A DNA stretch of 64,000 nt, taken from Lutraria lutraria (Eukaryota; Mollusca; Bivalvia; Venerida; Mactridae). The stretch is from assembly GCA_964023205.1 (NCBI GenBank), contig OZ026851.1, forward strand, positions 11,945,637-12,009,636, given 5' to 3'. How positions within the stretch are numbered: position 1 is the first letter of the stretch; the number at the start of each line of letters is the position of its first letter. Shown here one piece after another: positions 37,094-52,384 of the stretch. The position numbers and the translations under genes are program-made. The notes beneath the pieces were generated by a model. It was not told the DNA's origin, did not search any database, and saw only the letters and a program-made list of their open reading frames with translations.

Positions 37094-40000
37094 GTGAGGC
37101 TATTTTTTTTCGCCTTTTTCCGGCCGTAAAATTTTGTTTTTACTGTCAAAACGAAAATGAGTCAGACTCACTGCCGTCTCGCATGAATGATTTCACTCAT
37201 TGTGTAAAAAATATTCGTTTCCTGATAATTCATGGAGATGAATTGTCTTTGAATTAACTTTGTTCGTCTAATTTTATTGCTGCTGAAGGTATATTACTAT
37301 TTTTAGCTTCCAAATCCCTGGGCAATGGATTATGGATGCTTGACGTTTAATCTCAAAGATTCCAACTTTGAGTTTGAATAATGGTTTTGCAGACTTCGAA
37401 AGATAATTAGTTTGGTTGTTATTTGGAACAGTTGCCATTGGTCACTGTTAAACTCATAAGAGTGACTTTGAGGATTTCTGTTTTGTTTGTAAGGGTTATT
37501 TTTTATATACATTTGTTATTTCGGTTTACAGTCCTGCATCATTTTACTGTTAAACTTAATGTTATCATGTTATGGTTGTGGTGACTTATCTTGTGGTTAG
37601 CCTATGATATATTTAATAAGGTGACACTCATTTGTACTGTCACAGGTTGTATGATTGACAATCAATCGTTTATAGTTGATCATGTTGTGTAACTGGGAGT
37701 ATTAAAGTCTGAACTGGTCTAGAAAGTGATTTGTGTGGGACATGAGCCCACTGTTTGGTGCCATATTTTTTTAGAATGTTGCTCCGCTGGTCAGGTGAAT
37801 TGGACAGCTTATTTTATGTGAAAACAAGTTATGGAAAGTACTGTAAACAATTAGTCTCATCAGAAACACAACCGTCGAGAGGCATGAAATTGAATTTTAG
37901 ATTTATATAAAGTTATAATAAATTATAAACAGTTCAAACTTTCACCCCCACAGTAAGCGTTTCTGTCAAAATCGAACAATTCCTGCCTTCTCCAGACCAG
38001 TAATATATATCAGCTCCTTTTGTCATTGTCCTTTTTTTATTCCAATGAGCAAAATTTAAACTAAAGTAATTTTGTTTTAAATTTGATTTAATTTTTTTTG
38101 TCAGATTCAGAAGGCATACACTGATAGTGATACAGTCATAATCACATTTAAACTTTAGTCTTATGTAACATATTAGTAATTTTATTAGATATTGACTTAT
38201 ACATAACTATCTTACATAAGTATTTTATTTGATTTTATTCTGGATGATGATATTAATGATACATTATTCAGAATGAGGAAATTAATTGAGACTGTGGGAA
38301 AAGAATGTTACAGTTCATGCATAATTATAATTGTGACAAGAATGTATCATAATTTATAAATGAAGCCCAAATTTACCTAATAATCTTAACCACAAACAAG
38401 CTGAAATTTACATTTTTTTTGCATTAAAACATAGTGAAATAACATAGGTTTAAAAAGTAGTATGATGGTGATACTCTTGAAACTCACTTGAAGTTGAAGA
38501 GGATTTAATTTTGTTGCCTGTGTATACTTAATAACTTATTAACAATTTTCAATGTTGCTGTATCTTAGTATGGCAGCCAGTGCCCAATAGTCCTGTACTA
38601 TATTCTAACCAGTACAACTTCCCTTCCACAGGGATCCGGCAACTTCACATATGGAAGAAAATTGACTTTGTCAAATCTTCAAGGAAGCGTATGTCCTGTC
38701 ATATTCATAACCATGATTTTAACCCAGTCACCAGGTTACAAGTCCAGCGCACTGAACCACAACCGCAGCCAATGTTTCTCTAATAATAAAAGAATAACTT
38801 CATAAATATAAATTTGTTTGTAGATGAAGATGATCACTAGAATCCACACTTGTTTATGAAGTACAATAATTGTATAATTACAATGGGCAGAGTGGGGGGA
38901 AGTGGTTAAGATCAATCATGACAATGGGTATACTTAAATAAGGCAAATGAAAATCTATTTTCTATTCTCATCACTATAGTACTACCAGTCCCTTGAAAAT
39001 TTGTCTATCCTAGTTACTTTTATTTCAATAAAACTTTTGTGTCAAATTTCTAATTCATAAGTCCTGATAGGAAAGGCAAAGTATGAAAATTACATCGATG
39101 TGGACATTAAGTCTTTCAGTCTTTTGAATTCTGCTCTAATAACTTATGAGTGGGATTAGGAAGTTTGTATTGTGTTTGTAATACTTCAAGTTTTAAGACA
39201 AAAATATGTACAACAGTACATGTAATAATGCACTTTACACAACACCCCTTTTCCCCAAAGTTTTGATGAAAATCTACTGGTTACTTTCCTATTGCCTTAT
39301 TTCACATTGAGATGACAGCTCAGCTCTTACTTCCTGCTCACACAAGAGCAGTCTGTTTATGTGTAGAGCACTTTGATATTTGATTGATTTCTGTTTGTTT
39401 GCCTATTGTTGTTAATTAACTGTATTATATATTATCTTTGTAGTCAATTAACATTACTGATGCTGTTGCATTATCTACTGGTATTAATCTGTGTCCCCTC
39501 CAGTAGGAAATTACTGACTTCCTCATGTGATGTGTAAATCAGATACAGGGCTTTTTTTCTTCTATAACTGAGGCCGAAATTTGGTGACTTCCCAAGAATT
39601 GCAAAAGGCTGGTTTTTTTTCCCAATTTTAGGCAAGAAATTCCCAAAATACAATGCTATTCAAACTCAGTAGTCTAACCTTCTCAAAAGTTGGCTAAATA
39701 TCGCTCTTGAATTTCCCAAAATGAAAGGCTAAGGCCCCTTCCCAATTTTTGGTAAATGGCCCAGAGATATGGAGGACTAATAGGTTTAGATGATGTGTCT
39801 TCAAATTGGCTCTTGAAAATTGATTCTTAAAGATTGATCTACGATTTTAGTTTTGTGTTTTCAGTATTCTTAACAGTCAGGTCATTTGACTCTTGAAATT
39901 TTTTTTTTGTTGTCTCTTCTAATAAATGTCAGTTAAGGGTAATTTTTTACCCTCCACTTTGATGTCTAGTGAACCCTGTTAATGGAAGTTTTATAACAAT

Positions 40001-40499
40001 ATTTCACAATTTTCAATGTTTATTTGGTTTGCAGGAATTTAGGTAAAAGTATTTACAGTATTCTTACAAATATTCATATATGTAAGAAGTAAATTTGGGA
40101 TGAAACTGAGCTTTGAGAGCAAGTCCAGGTTTTATGTTGTCAGAAACATTGTACTCTACCAACTGAGCTAACCAAAGGGGCTTCTATATTCTATAGAATT
40201 TTCAGACCTAATGATTGATCTGTCTGGTTAAAAAATAATTCAGTATGTTGATTAAATAAATTTTACGATTGATTCAGATCTGTCTGGTGAAGGCTTGCAC
40301 TGTTAAGCAAACTCTGACATTAACAAAGCACTTTTTTCTAGTTTCCAAATGGATTGAATCAAGTGTTTTACATATTACATATCTTGTCTTCTGAGTGGAA
40401 AAAACTGTAAGACTCAACCTTGATATGCATATGGATAAAACCCAATTCCTAATCAAGAGGTTTTAGGTATGATGCTAGAGCAAGGCACATACTTGTACC

Positions 40500-40650
40500 T
40501 CCATGTCCTGACTGATAGAATGTGGTTAGTACTGGTTATTTAGGCCTTTAGATGAAGTCCAGGGAAGCTGGTTAGGATAACTGCCCACAACGATGTAACT
40601 GAAATAATGCTGAAAAATGGCTTTAAATCGGATGAAATAAATAAATTCCC
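40500..40650 (+). repeat. SINE fragment
   Basis: Contains GGTTAGTACTGGTTATTTAG, then AAGCTGGTTAGGATAACTGC, GTAACTGAAATAATGCTGAA, and an AT-rich AAATAAATAAAT tail. The phrases recur near 2755, 9590 and 47430 and resemble the 3' body of tRNA-derived bivalve SINEs. Non-coding. Confidence 0.6.
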
Positions 40651-42750
40651 TATTCTGATTCACACATGTGGATATAAAGTAGACAGCCACTTGTGGAATA
40701 TGGAGGAACAAGTCTGGGACTGGGAGAAAGTAGGAAGATATTCATGGAACAATCAGTCTTCACACTTACCCACTAGCCCAGAGCCCGGGGCTTGTAAATT
40801 TCTATTTGGGCTAGTAATGTTTCTTGAAATTGTATATTCGGTCTAGTGGTAAATTGTCTATTATCAATATACCACATATAGTTAGGGCTAGTGCTTTAAA
40901 CAAATCAGTTTGAACACTTGAACAATAAGGGAATAGATGAGTTTGAGCAATTAAGTAGCCCCACAGCACATGTTTAATAAAATATTCACCTTACAAAATT
41001 AATACATTACTGAAAGTACTCAGTTCATTAACTGTTTTATGCTATACACAATAAGGTAACATTGTGTACTTGAGTTTCAGGTAGTATCGAACAATTCCTT
41101 GTTGGATATTTCTTATCATACATGCCGATGTTCATAATCTTAGTTTTCTATGAGATTCAGGTTATTATTAACTGAACATTATAAGTAGTGACTACACATA
41201 TCATACTTCGGGTATTTTTTGTTGTTCATTACTAGAACTGCATGCAGAAGTGTCATTCACTGATTCAATGGTATTGAGAGAAATTATAAGCATTTATTAT
41301 CATGTTTTTGTCTGTAAAACAAGAGCCAGACCACCTGTGTTAGGTTAGAATCTAAAATAGGAGATATTTACCATGCATATCATTGTCATATAACTATTAT
41401 GTACCAAATATTTCCAAATAAATGCCCCTGTATTGAATACCTTTGGACAGGTTCCTCACATGTGAAATTTGGTTCTAGGTGGGATTTCAACTTGCATCAG
41501 TGAGGGGCTGAAGATTACTTAGTCTGAGACCCTAACCTGACTTGTTCACAGCGGCCCCTCAGTATATTCATAATATTGTATTTAACTTTTAAGGGATCCA
41601 GAAATCAATCAATGAATCAGCAAAAAGTCTGTTGATAGAGCACTTATTTTGGCATATTTGATAAGGTTGTAGGATGCATGATAAAAAGCAGACATATTTC
41701 AGCTTACACTAAGTGTGCCAAAGATTTTGTGAGTCTAGAATACACAGTAGTTAGACTTACTGAAAAAAAACTGCTTTTTATCTACAACAAAAATTTCGAT
41801 AAGTCATGGCAACTCATGTGTGAAAACATTCCTCAAACTCACATTAACAAACATGAACCATCTGTAGTATGTTTTTACAGACATGCAGAAGTAGCTTAAA
41901 TCAACAGAACATAGAGGTTAATTTTTTTACAGGCAGGGAGAGAAAATTATCCTTCATATCATACATACAATTGCTATATAGTGGGTAATAGCAATGAAAT
42001 TAGCTCACTTGGTGATATTAAATGTGTATCCATGGTCCCGAGTTCATAAAACTTGAGTTCGAACTGACTCCATGCTCAAATCTCATATCTTGAATTTCCT
42101 AGTTTCTTCATTAATTATGATCATGCAGACAATAATGATATTATTGATACATTAATCTGACGGCATAATTGAACTGAACATTGAGTTTGGAGACAGTTCT
42201 CAAGTTTTCTAACCTCTTGAAGTTCTGTCTGATTTCGTAAGGATATCTACAAAGATAATTTCTGTTGTGAATGATGATTTAAAACCATAGTCTAGTTCGG
42301 AAAATATAAAAATTTCTCATTGGTCTAAAAATGTACTTGACAGTTGAGTACAGAAATGATCTCTGTGCTGACTGTTATAATAATTCAGTTACTTCAGGCC
42401 GTGATTAAAAAATCTTTGTTTGTTGTGCTTCGACCTTAATTTGGTACATGTAGGTAGGTATTTTTTTTTTTTGATTTATTTTTCTGAAATTGCATTGTTA
42501 AAATAATTGGCATTTTGAAATACACAATATTTTCATGTAGTCTGCTCTGCATTAAACATGTAATTAGACAAAACAAAATATGCAATTTCAGAAATAGTTT
42601 CATGCTGACTGAAAGTCTTGGTTGTTTCTGTTTCATACATGAGTAGTGAATCCATGATTTATTGAATCAAAAGTCTTATCAAGAATGATGCTTTTAAAGT
42701 TACAGATTTTTGTACTTCTTATCTTATTGCATTTGAAATTTAAGTTATAT

Positions 42751-42830
42751 ATCGAGGGTTCAGCGCAACAGTGTTGTAACTCATATTGAAATAAGAACAA
42801 GTTACGACAGTGTTGCGTTGAGCCCTCAAT
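42751..42830. repeat. Palindromic MITE family B, copy 1
   Basis: An 80-bp near-perfect palindrome. It opens ATCGAGGGTTCAGCGCAACA and closes TGTTGCGTTGAGCCCTCAAT, with about 35-bp arms around a short TCATATTGAAATAAGAAC centre. TATAT lies on both sides as a probable target duplication. No coding capacity. Confidence 0.85.
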
Positions 42831-44324
42831 ATATTTTGAAAGGTTTTGACTTGTATTTGCCAAGACATACAGTGATACTTGACTTTTATCTTAATAAAAG
42901 AGATATTGGTTATAAGCTAATGTGAATAAAAACATCCTTTTCTTTACAATTACTATTCTACTGTTAATAACCTGAAAGTTGACAAATGGTCTGCGTTTTT
43001 GTCAGAAAGAATAGTTCCTACTGTCAGTACCTGTAGTTACACTTGATGAAGTTTTTTGTTTATAATGAAAAGGTATGCTAACTGTGTAGATGATTAAAAG
43101 AACCTGGATGCTTTGAAGTAAAATGGTGTAGAAAATTGATCATGAGTGAATTTAACAACATTAATTTTGTTCCATCTGTCTGTCTGTCACAAAGGTTGCA
43201 AAACTTATTTCCTGGACTCCCCCCACCCCCTCCGTGTCTTCTGCAGGATGAACTTGAGTGAAGAAAGTTATCAATGAGTTTCTTGTTCCATTACTTACAA
43301 ATTCAATCTGCTCTGTTATTGTCAAGTGCTACATCTAGGCTCTTTTTGATGGAAAAAATCATTAACCCCTTATTTTTCAAGAAAGAGTTAGCGTTCCTTA
43401 TATCTTTTAGACTAAGTTGTTCACTTGATATTTTACACTTTTTAGTAAGTTGGGGGTCAAAATGACCCTTAGCTGATAGAAATTGAAAGAGTCAACAAAA
43501 TTTCTCACTAACGTAATAGTAAATTTGACCCTTTGGTTCCAATTCTCAAGAGTCAAAAACCTTACGGTATTTTTCAAATTTCAATAGTCAGAATGTCATT
43601 TTAAGGGTCTAAGGAGAGCCCTGTATATCTTTACATTTGGTATTAATAAAACGCTTTTTGTTTGTGTATTGCTTGAAAACTTATTTTTCTTTCCTTTGAG
43701 ATAAACTTGAATTCTAGGAAGATTCCACACAGTATCTAGTTGCCTCTATCAGACACAGCTATGTTATGGATATGTTTCCACTATTCCCTGAGGTATCAAT
43801 GTCACTTTAAACTGGTTAACTAATTATTCAGTCACACACTAATAAATCTGTATAGCAGTATTAATGCTGAACAAGTTGATTCAATATAAAACCTAGGCTG
43901 TATTTTTGCTATTCATTCAGATCTGGGATAATATTTGGTCAGCTGTTGCCTTGTGAACATGTGTTTGATTAAAGGGGTCAATTATTTGTTAATTTATCTG
44001 TAAGTTTTTTTATTGTAACAGTTCTGTGATAAGATTTGTGACATGTATGTTTATAATACGGTTGACATTGTAAGTATCAGCTATAATATGAAAAGTAAGG
44101 CTATAAATCTTGACATACAGTGTTTTTTTTATTTCCCAGACCCTTAATTTTAGGGGTCATGTGGTTAGTAAGATTGGATGTTAGTTACCCCCCCCCCCCC
44201 CCCCCACCGCCTTGAACTAACAATATCAGCTCTGGCCCTTTTAACCAATCAAAATCCAAAGAATAGTTAATTGACCAATCAGTAGAAGCAACCCTGATGA
44301 CAATGCACTCAATTAACTGTGAGC

Positions 44325-44406
44325 ATATCGAGGGCACAGCGCAACACGGTCGTAACTTGCTCTTATTTCAATATGAGTTACGACACTGTTGTGTTGAACC
44401 CTCGAT
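44325..44406. repeat. Palindromic MITE family B, copy 2
   Basis: TATCGAGGGCACAGCGCAAC at the left and GTTGTGTTGAACCCTCGATA at the right. The centre is in the opposite orientation to copy 1, shown by TTATTTCAATATGAGTTACG. Confidence 0.82.
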
Positions 44407-47389
44407 ATGTACATTACTATTTATTTGTTATTTCCCTTTATGTATATGTTAATTGTCATATGATATTGTGATTATTAGAACAATATGTGTACACAGCCAT
44501 TAGTCCAATTATTTTAGTCTATGATGTATGTTTATTTACGCCAATTTTGTTAGTGAAATGAGGAAGTTTAAAATGAAAATATATATTAAGCATGTTGTTA
44601 ACTCATGATGCATTTTTTGTAACTTTGCCGCGGGTTATGTTGTTGCTAAATTTATGATTAATTTCTATTTGGTTGGGGAAAAATCAATGCCTGGTTTCTC
44701 CTAGCTTACACCACCAAAAAAAGAGGGTTGATAGACAGAACTTTTCTAAAAAAAAATTTCAGTTTGAAGATTTAGTTCCTATGAAAATAATGTGAAAAAA
44801 AATCGACCAATACATATTTATAAGTCTTCGGTTGGCATAAAAATAGGGTCAGACAGCTTAGTGATGGCCAAGAAGTTTTTGTATGCCTTATCTAATTTGG
44901 CCCAAACTGATGAGGTAGATCAGCTGTTTTCTAAACAGAGAAATGTGTGCCTTGAGTTTGAACCTGCAATTTCCTGCCACCACTCCCCAAAAAGTGGAAA
45001 AATCCATCTTAGGTCTGAAAAGCTTGAATGTGCCCACATTTAAAACTCAAAATGACACAACTAGGTTTTCCCAGCATTCTTTTCCCTATAAAAACAGGGA
45101 TGTGATTCTTCCTCCTTTCAGCTGATTTCCTCTTTTTTTGTCTTAAAATCTTTGAACCAAAAAGGTCCAGCTTTAGTCTGAGCTACTCAAAAATGATGCT
45201 TTTTTGCAAGCATGAGGGGGTGGGGTAGGGTATTTCAGCCTTTTTTGCTCTTGGAGCTGTCACACCCCTGAAAAATCTGATCAAGTATTTTTATTGACAT
45301 ATATCCCCTTCATGTCTTGTTTATAACATCTTAACAGTTAATGAATGAATAAACGAAAGCCTGTCATAAAGTTAAGGGAAGTACACTTATCTTGATTGGG
45401 CCAATTTATCTAGGGTAATTATCACGTTTAGAGAAACTCAAAGGTTTTAGCACTTCTGATACATCTCTGTTTCACCACTCACCAGCTAAGCAGACTCTTG
45501 AAAGATAACTATATTTTGGGTTTAATGCCTTCACAAAATTAATATTATTTCAGTTTTATACTGGATGGTTAAGTTATATATCCACATCCTTAGCAACTGA
45601 ACATGCATGAACTTTTCTACATCCTCCATGAATTATTAAATTTGTTCCTGTTCCATGTTGCAATGCAAGGCTATGTAAGTTCAGTTTCCATAAGTACCTT
45701 CAGTACTTTGATTTTTGGTGTGTGTTTGCTAACCGTCTTCTACGCAAGTATCTGCCAGATCCATGTTGTATTATGCATGACACAATGAATGCCTTTTAAC
45801 TAAATTATTACAGAGAACTTGTGCTGTTCCCTTGGTTACAGACTTACAAGCCTTATAATGGTCCATATACATTTACATGATAATTATATAGTATGAATAT
45901 GATGTACCTAACATTTTACCTATTGAGCTTTGAAGGCAGGCATTGAATCTTAAAGAGGATTTTTTACATGCTCCAGGGAACATCTTTGAAAGGAATTTTG
46001 GAAAACATGAATTTTTCTTGAACTATTCATGCATACTTCATGTATAGTTCATGAAGTATTTATAACTATTTTACAGGGGTAAAAATGTTCCATTCTTTGA
46101 ACATGTAGGTTATTATTTTATCTGCTGTTGTATATCTTTAACAGTTTTGTCCTATACGCTGAGATGTTGTTACTTGGCTAGTTGAGCCATGATTCAGTCA
46201 TTGTTACAGTAACACTATTTCTGGATATTTAATTGCTATTGAATATATTATGCAGATGGTTAAAGTCTATATATAGTATATGCAAACCTTCCATTCCTTT
46301 CAGTCTTGAAATGCTTTGTTGGTTTGAACAAGACTAAAAAAATGAATCTCAGTATTTCTCTGTGACACTTTGACTAAACATAGAACATCTGAGGTCGTTT
46401 ACTCCAATCTCTTGAGTTTTAATAAAAACAATTTTAGGAGTTTTTTTTGCTCAGAAACAGCTAGGACTAGTCATAAGTCTGCTGACCCTTTGTACAGCAA
46501 GGAAATACAATTGATAACATTAGTATAACATTGGCATATACTAGTAAACAAAAACAGAACCATGACTCATTATGTATGTATTATACATATGTGAGTATTT
46601 ATATACATGTAACATATCTCATAGCATCATGGATAATGTTTGTGATTACAGAAATTTGAGAGCCTGACCAAATGGTGACCCTTCATGTCTGTCAGAATCA
46701 ATTATCTCTTTCAGGAAGACATTATGACACACATATATTCAATACATACATTACTAATCTTTATCTTCCATCATGTAAGGACCAAGCAGAAGCTAAGAAC
46801 TGTTGATACATTGGTAAAATGGAATCATGAATGAGTCAGCAGGGTTTTCCCTTGGAGCTTATGATGTAAGGGGTCAGTTTGAACCCCTTTGATAAATATG
46901 TGGTTAAAAGGGTCGTTTTCATGTTTTTGGTTTGTGAATATCATGTATATATGTCAGTAGATTAGTATCTTTTATACATGTTCATTGGTAGTTATTAGAA
47001 TTATAAATCAAATGAATATTTACAAGAATGTATACAAGGGGTTTGGGAACCTGGTGCAGGGGGCTAGGAGGGGTTTAGCCCCCTCCTCAATAAGTTCAGC
47101 TGTAATGGTTATCAAAAGGGGCTGTATCAAAAGGGGCTGTATTTCACCAACAAATTCAACAATTGTAAGCTCAAATACTACAACCCTGGCATTCAATTTA
47201 AGGGTTCTTGAATTCAACAATAAAACTGATCTTGGTGTAGGATTCCTCATCAACATGTACATTCAACATCACTGATGTGTACAAACACACAGCATTTGCC
47301 ATCATAAACGGTGATTGAATTGAATATTTCTGACCATAGTATTTGTATAATTTAGGCCATGCAAGTAAATAATGGCCCCGGCTAATATT

Positions 47390-47470
47390 TTTATTGTGTG
47401 CTAGACTTGTAATCGGGTTCGAATCTCTGTAGGGGAACCAGCCGTCATAAAAAGCTGAAATATCATTGCA
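47390..47470 (+). repeat. SINE-like fragment with B-box-like motif
   Basis: CGGGTTCGAATCTCTG resembles the tRNA B box, followed by GAACCAGCCGTCATAAAAAG and GCTGAAATATC, as in the 3' part of other SINE copies here. Probably a truncated SINE. Confidence 0.5.
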
Positions 47471-48882
47471 AAACAAAGGCAAACATGCTGAGACAAAGCA
47501 GCATGCAAGTAAATGTTCATTATAAATCTCATTGTTTAGAATATAAATTCTGAAGATCAAGTTAACTTTTATTAGAGTTGTTAATACAGATGTGCTTCAA
47601 TCACCTTGGCTGTTAATTTGGTTGTTTTTTGGTGCATATTGCGTTTGTATTAATGCTAAACAGAGCCAGTCGGAGGAAAGGAGGAAATCTAAGCCTTGTT
47701 GCAGTAATTTCTTACTATTACACTGTCTATTGTTTTACAAATATTGAAAATCTTTCTAGGTCACTGAGAATTATTCTTGTGCTAGAAAGCGAAACAAATC
47801 TGTGCTAGCCTAGGCAATATTGAAAATAATTCTTGGCTGTAGACATGCTTTTCTTGAATAATGTTCAAAAATGTCTGTTCCAACAATAATGCGTTGGGTG
47901 TGAAACGTGTTATGCTATACATGATGTATATAGCTGTCTGTTGCTCACAACTGTTAAATCTGTTCATAACTTGTCTATGCAGTATATTGCAATCTGAAGT
48001 TTGAATCTTGAGTGCAAGAAGGTTATTAATGGTTGTCTCTTGTTATGCACAAATTTATGTATTTACACCTTTGTGGCGCTTAATGGGATTACTTTCATGA
48101 TTATTTTAATAAATGTAGTGTTTATTAAAATTCTTAAGGACAGTCTAGACCCCAAACTGGTCAATTAAAATTTAATTGGAATACAGTCAAATGTTTGTAC
48201 AGGGGTCACCGAATGGCAAAGAGAGAAGTAAACTGTAATGCAGGTTTTATGTGCTGTTGATACCTATTTAGAGAGTCAGTTTGTCTATTAAAGTGTAAGA
48301 AAGAGTGTCTGTTACTCATGAACAGCCTACTAATTCTCTCTGACCTTTTAAGCATAAGTTTGACTCTTGTACAAAATTAACAATCTTGGATTTGCCAGCA
48401 GTTTGTTTGTATTAGAAGCATGCCCAGTTAGTAAGTAAAACAATTATTTCAGGATTACAGGCAGATATGTGCAATCGGCATTTTAAGTTTATAATCTTCT
48501 TTTTAACGTTTATAATTACATGTAGCCTTAAATGTTTCAGTAATTGATAAATAATATGTTAATGTTGTGAACTCAAGTTTTCATTATTTACAATTGTTGA
48601 AATTTCATGTGCATTCTTTTCTTTGCTTGGTACTGCAAAAATGTGCATTCAATGCATTTTATGTCAATGTAATCTGCAAAAATGTTATCATATTAATTTA
48701 TGGCTGTCTGTGTTTTACATGATACAATAGACTTGTTTGGTGATTAAAGAGTGCAGTTTTCTTGTCAGTAAGGACATTCTTTAAAAATGTTTGTTTGCGG
48801 TAACCCTACCCCTACACAGAGAATTTTCAGTGGGTATGCCCCTGCCATTCGATATGGCTTAAAGTGTTATTCTTGTCCATCA

Positions 48883-48962
48883 GTCGAGGGCTCAGCGCAA
48901 CACTGTCCTAACTTGTTCTTATTTCAATATGAGTTACAACACTGTTGCGTTGAACCCTCGAT
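48883..48962. repeat. Palindromic MITE family B, copy 3
   Basis: TCGAGGGCTCAGCGCAACAC and GTTGCGTTGAACCCTCGATC bound an 80-bp palindrome in the same orientation as copy 2. Confidence 0.82.
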
Positions 48963-51900
48963 CTGTCCGTTCGAATTTTGGTTTCCGAGCGATAACTCAA
49001 GAAGAATTTCATGGATTGGTTTCATATTTTACCTGAAGGTGTATAATAATACAACATAATTACCACAGAGGCCAAAAAATAAATTGCGTTTATGGGCCGT
49101 TTTTTGTGAGTGTTTGTAGCGTTACCCCAAACAATATTATTAATGGATGGCCTGAAAAGTCCATGTGAAATTTCACTTCAGCAAATTATATCATGCAACT
49201 TTCAAGGTCTCCTTTTAGTTTTTCATTTTTTAGTAAATAATATGTATTCCATAAATGCGATATTTAATAGTAGGAGTGGGTGTATTGAAAATTCCCCAGA
49301 CTTTTTGCTGTATTGCTTTTACATTGTAATGGAATCTTCATAAATGAGATGAAATACTCGAAATGTATGGAAATTCACAAGAAAGGCTCACTAGCTTGCT
49401 CAGCAGTCGTCTACATGGAGATATGTGTTATCTCTTCCTTATATCAGACTTTAGATTATTATGGGAAAGATATTGTATCAATAATAGTGGCTCATACAGT
49501 AAATGGTTACTCTGAACCAGGGATGACGTATTGACTCTGTTGAATGCACCATGGTCTTGTCTGAAAAGTAGTTTTTATTAAATGCTCTATGACCTTGTCT
49601 GATCTGAGAAATTGTATATGATTGTTAAATTCCTTCATTAATGATGGAAATGACTCCTGTCTGTAAGATTAAGAGCTTTTTAATGCCTTTGATGTGAAAC
49701 TAAAGAAAATATTTGTTAAAAACTTGGGCTGCAATAGATAAAGAAAACATGAAAAAAGAGATTTTCACGAAATATTTTTAGGCTGAAATATGTAAATCTT
49801 CGTTGCTATGAAAATTAGCTGAGTGACTTGTCTGCATGTTGGAAAATTATTTTAATTATGTCATAAAAAATTTCTGCGTTAATGATTCTTTGGGGCATAT
49901 TCTAGGTTGGGCTTCATAATGGAATGTTGTCAGCCAATTTCAAGGCAGACACTAAAAACTAATTGTATCAATCTCGAAGGAACAAAGTTAATCGCTCTCA
50001 GTCCTGAATTTTAATTTTGTCAAATCTGTTCTGCATATTTCCGTACATTTGTATGGGCAAAGTTGTCTTGGTTTTCAGTGGTGCGGGAATTCGTCTCTGT
50101 CTGTAGTTTTCTAATATTTCGAGATGAGGCCTTCCTTAAAAAAATGTGTTTTTGCCGTAATCATTATAGAATCCATATTATTCGGATTTTTTACGTTATA
50201 TGCTTGCACTCAAAGCAAAAAGCTGCAATAAAATACAAAGAATTTTGTTGAGATCTCTTAAAAGAAGTGGGATGGGGGATTATGAGTTCAAATGAACGTG
50301 TTGAACAAAATTGCCCGAAAAAAATGAATGAGTCACTCGATGGGTAAGTGAAAACAAGGAATGCTTTTTATGCTTTAAATTGTAAAAAAATACGACCATG
50401 TAATCCAAAATAGAAGACGTCTGTTAAAATTGTTGGTTGTCCGAAATGGGTCCTCTTGCTTGAATTGGCCCTTAAAAAATCATAGATTTTGAATAGGATT
50501 TGCAGAGACAAGTAAAAGCTCTACATTTTCAGAGAACCAGGTAATGTGAATGACCAAAGATCTGTCTATTAGCGCTTAAACCGAGACGAAAAATAGCATA
50601 GCTAAGGCATGTTTTAATGTTGAAAATCTATTTTACCATACTGACAGTTTATAAGATGGTGGAATAGATTATGTTTTTCTATGTGAGAAATGTTATAAGT
50701 AATTTATAATAAGGATCAGTATGTTATTATGTCTGAGAATATTATTTGATAGATTAGGCTGTGAAGAAAAAAATGTTTTTATTTTCGTACCCTGTCTGTA
50801 CTTTTAAAGCTTGCTGTTGGGTGTACCATTTTGATGGATTTGGGGACAGTATCATTATATAAGGCCATGTTGAAATGCTGCGCTTTTTTAACCCACACCC
50901 ACTTTAAGGATTGCTTGATGTAGGTGACCCTTTTTTGGAAGAATTTAGGGGACAAGCTGTGGGAAGGTCACAAACTTACATGGCCTCAGTCATTCCAATT
51001 TATTATGGATTGTAATAAATTTCAAGTCAAGAATGGGATTAGCAATTTAATTGGCAATTGTTAATTATGAGTGTATGTATCTGATAGAAACAATGGGACA
51101 GTTTTAATATACCCCCGCCCTCCCCACAAACAAAGTTTAAGAGGTTGTATATTAGAATCACTGTCGGTCAAGTCCATCCGTCCGTTCGTCCGCATACTAT
51201 TTCACAAGTTTGTGGAGTGAACTACATTCATTCCACATTCATTTAGCAATTGTAATGAAATTTGAATTATGCCATCACAATGAAGTGTAGATATCTGCAA
51301 GACACCATTTTCAGGCCAAGTGATCCACACATTCCAGAGTTATATGCCCTTAAACTTAGCCATAAAGTTTACAATGATATTCTTAGTGTCAAAGTGGTGG
51401 AGGGGGTATAAGTCACTTCTGTGTCAAAGCTCTAGTTTGCCTTGGGAGGGTTTCAAATTTTTAAACCAATAATGGACTGTTAATTATAGGAGCCAAGTTG
51501 AACTTAGAACTTTGTTCTGGTTTGAGGATAAAAATTTACTTTCTTGAGTCTGAAACCAAAGATTGTTTGTATATGGCCTTATCTTTGTTAAGATATTTTT
51601 ATATAATATGTAAATTCATTACCAGTTTTCCCAAGACATATATGTCTCGATACTATGAAACTGTCTGGAATTGAGGACATTGTGTCTTTTTCAGATGTCT
51701 TGGAATTTCTGTTACACCAGAAAGAGGGATTAGATTTTAGGAGAAAATTAGGGTTAAAAGGGGATTCAATTTCAGAAGAAAGACTGGAAGATTGATTTCA
51801 GCAGGAAAATGAGGGAAGGAAGGGGAATTAATTAAGGATTGATTTTTGGAATAATATTAGGGACTTGTGTTAGGGACTTGCTAAGTTTTAGAGATGATTA

Positions 51901-52384
51901 TTTATAACCTTAGTTGGGGACTAGATTTGAGGCAAAAATATATGGCTTTATTGAGGGACTCAAAGATCTGAGTAAAAAAGGGTCTGACTTTAAGGGACTA
52001 AATGCTAGCAATGATCCCTTTCAAAAATATCAATGTTTGAATGTGTGGAAGGCTTATTTACAGGCAGTAACTTCTTAAAATGTGAAAACTAATTTTTCAA
52101 TATCTTGAAGTGATATTGTTAAACTTTTATTGGTTTTCAACCTTTGTGTAAATGTCATAAACTTGTAGGAAACACTTGTACAATCATTTCCTCATATTTG
52201 TGATTCACATCCTTGATGTAGAGGTGATGAAAAGGAGTGTAGAGGCTGACCACATCTGTGTATTACTAAAGAAGTTATGTATTGAAAACCTTACATTGAT
52301 TATATATATATATCTTCTATTGGTATTTATTGGTCTCTTCCTGTTGTGTAGTCCCATACTAAATACATACATTACAACCATTTG

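Noticed and set aside
40607..40846. 79-codon frame as a possible DIP2 exon
   Set aside because: It lies in a SINE fragment and shows no splice sites or DIP2 similarity.
46985..47275. 96-codon frame as a gene
   Set aside because: It overlaps a dispersed repeat also found near 36050 and has no domain or splice context.
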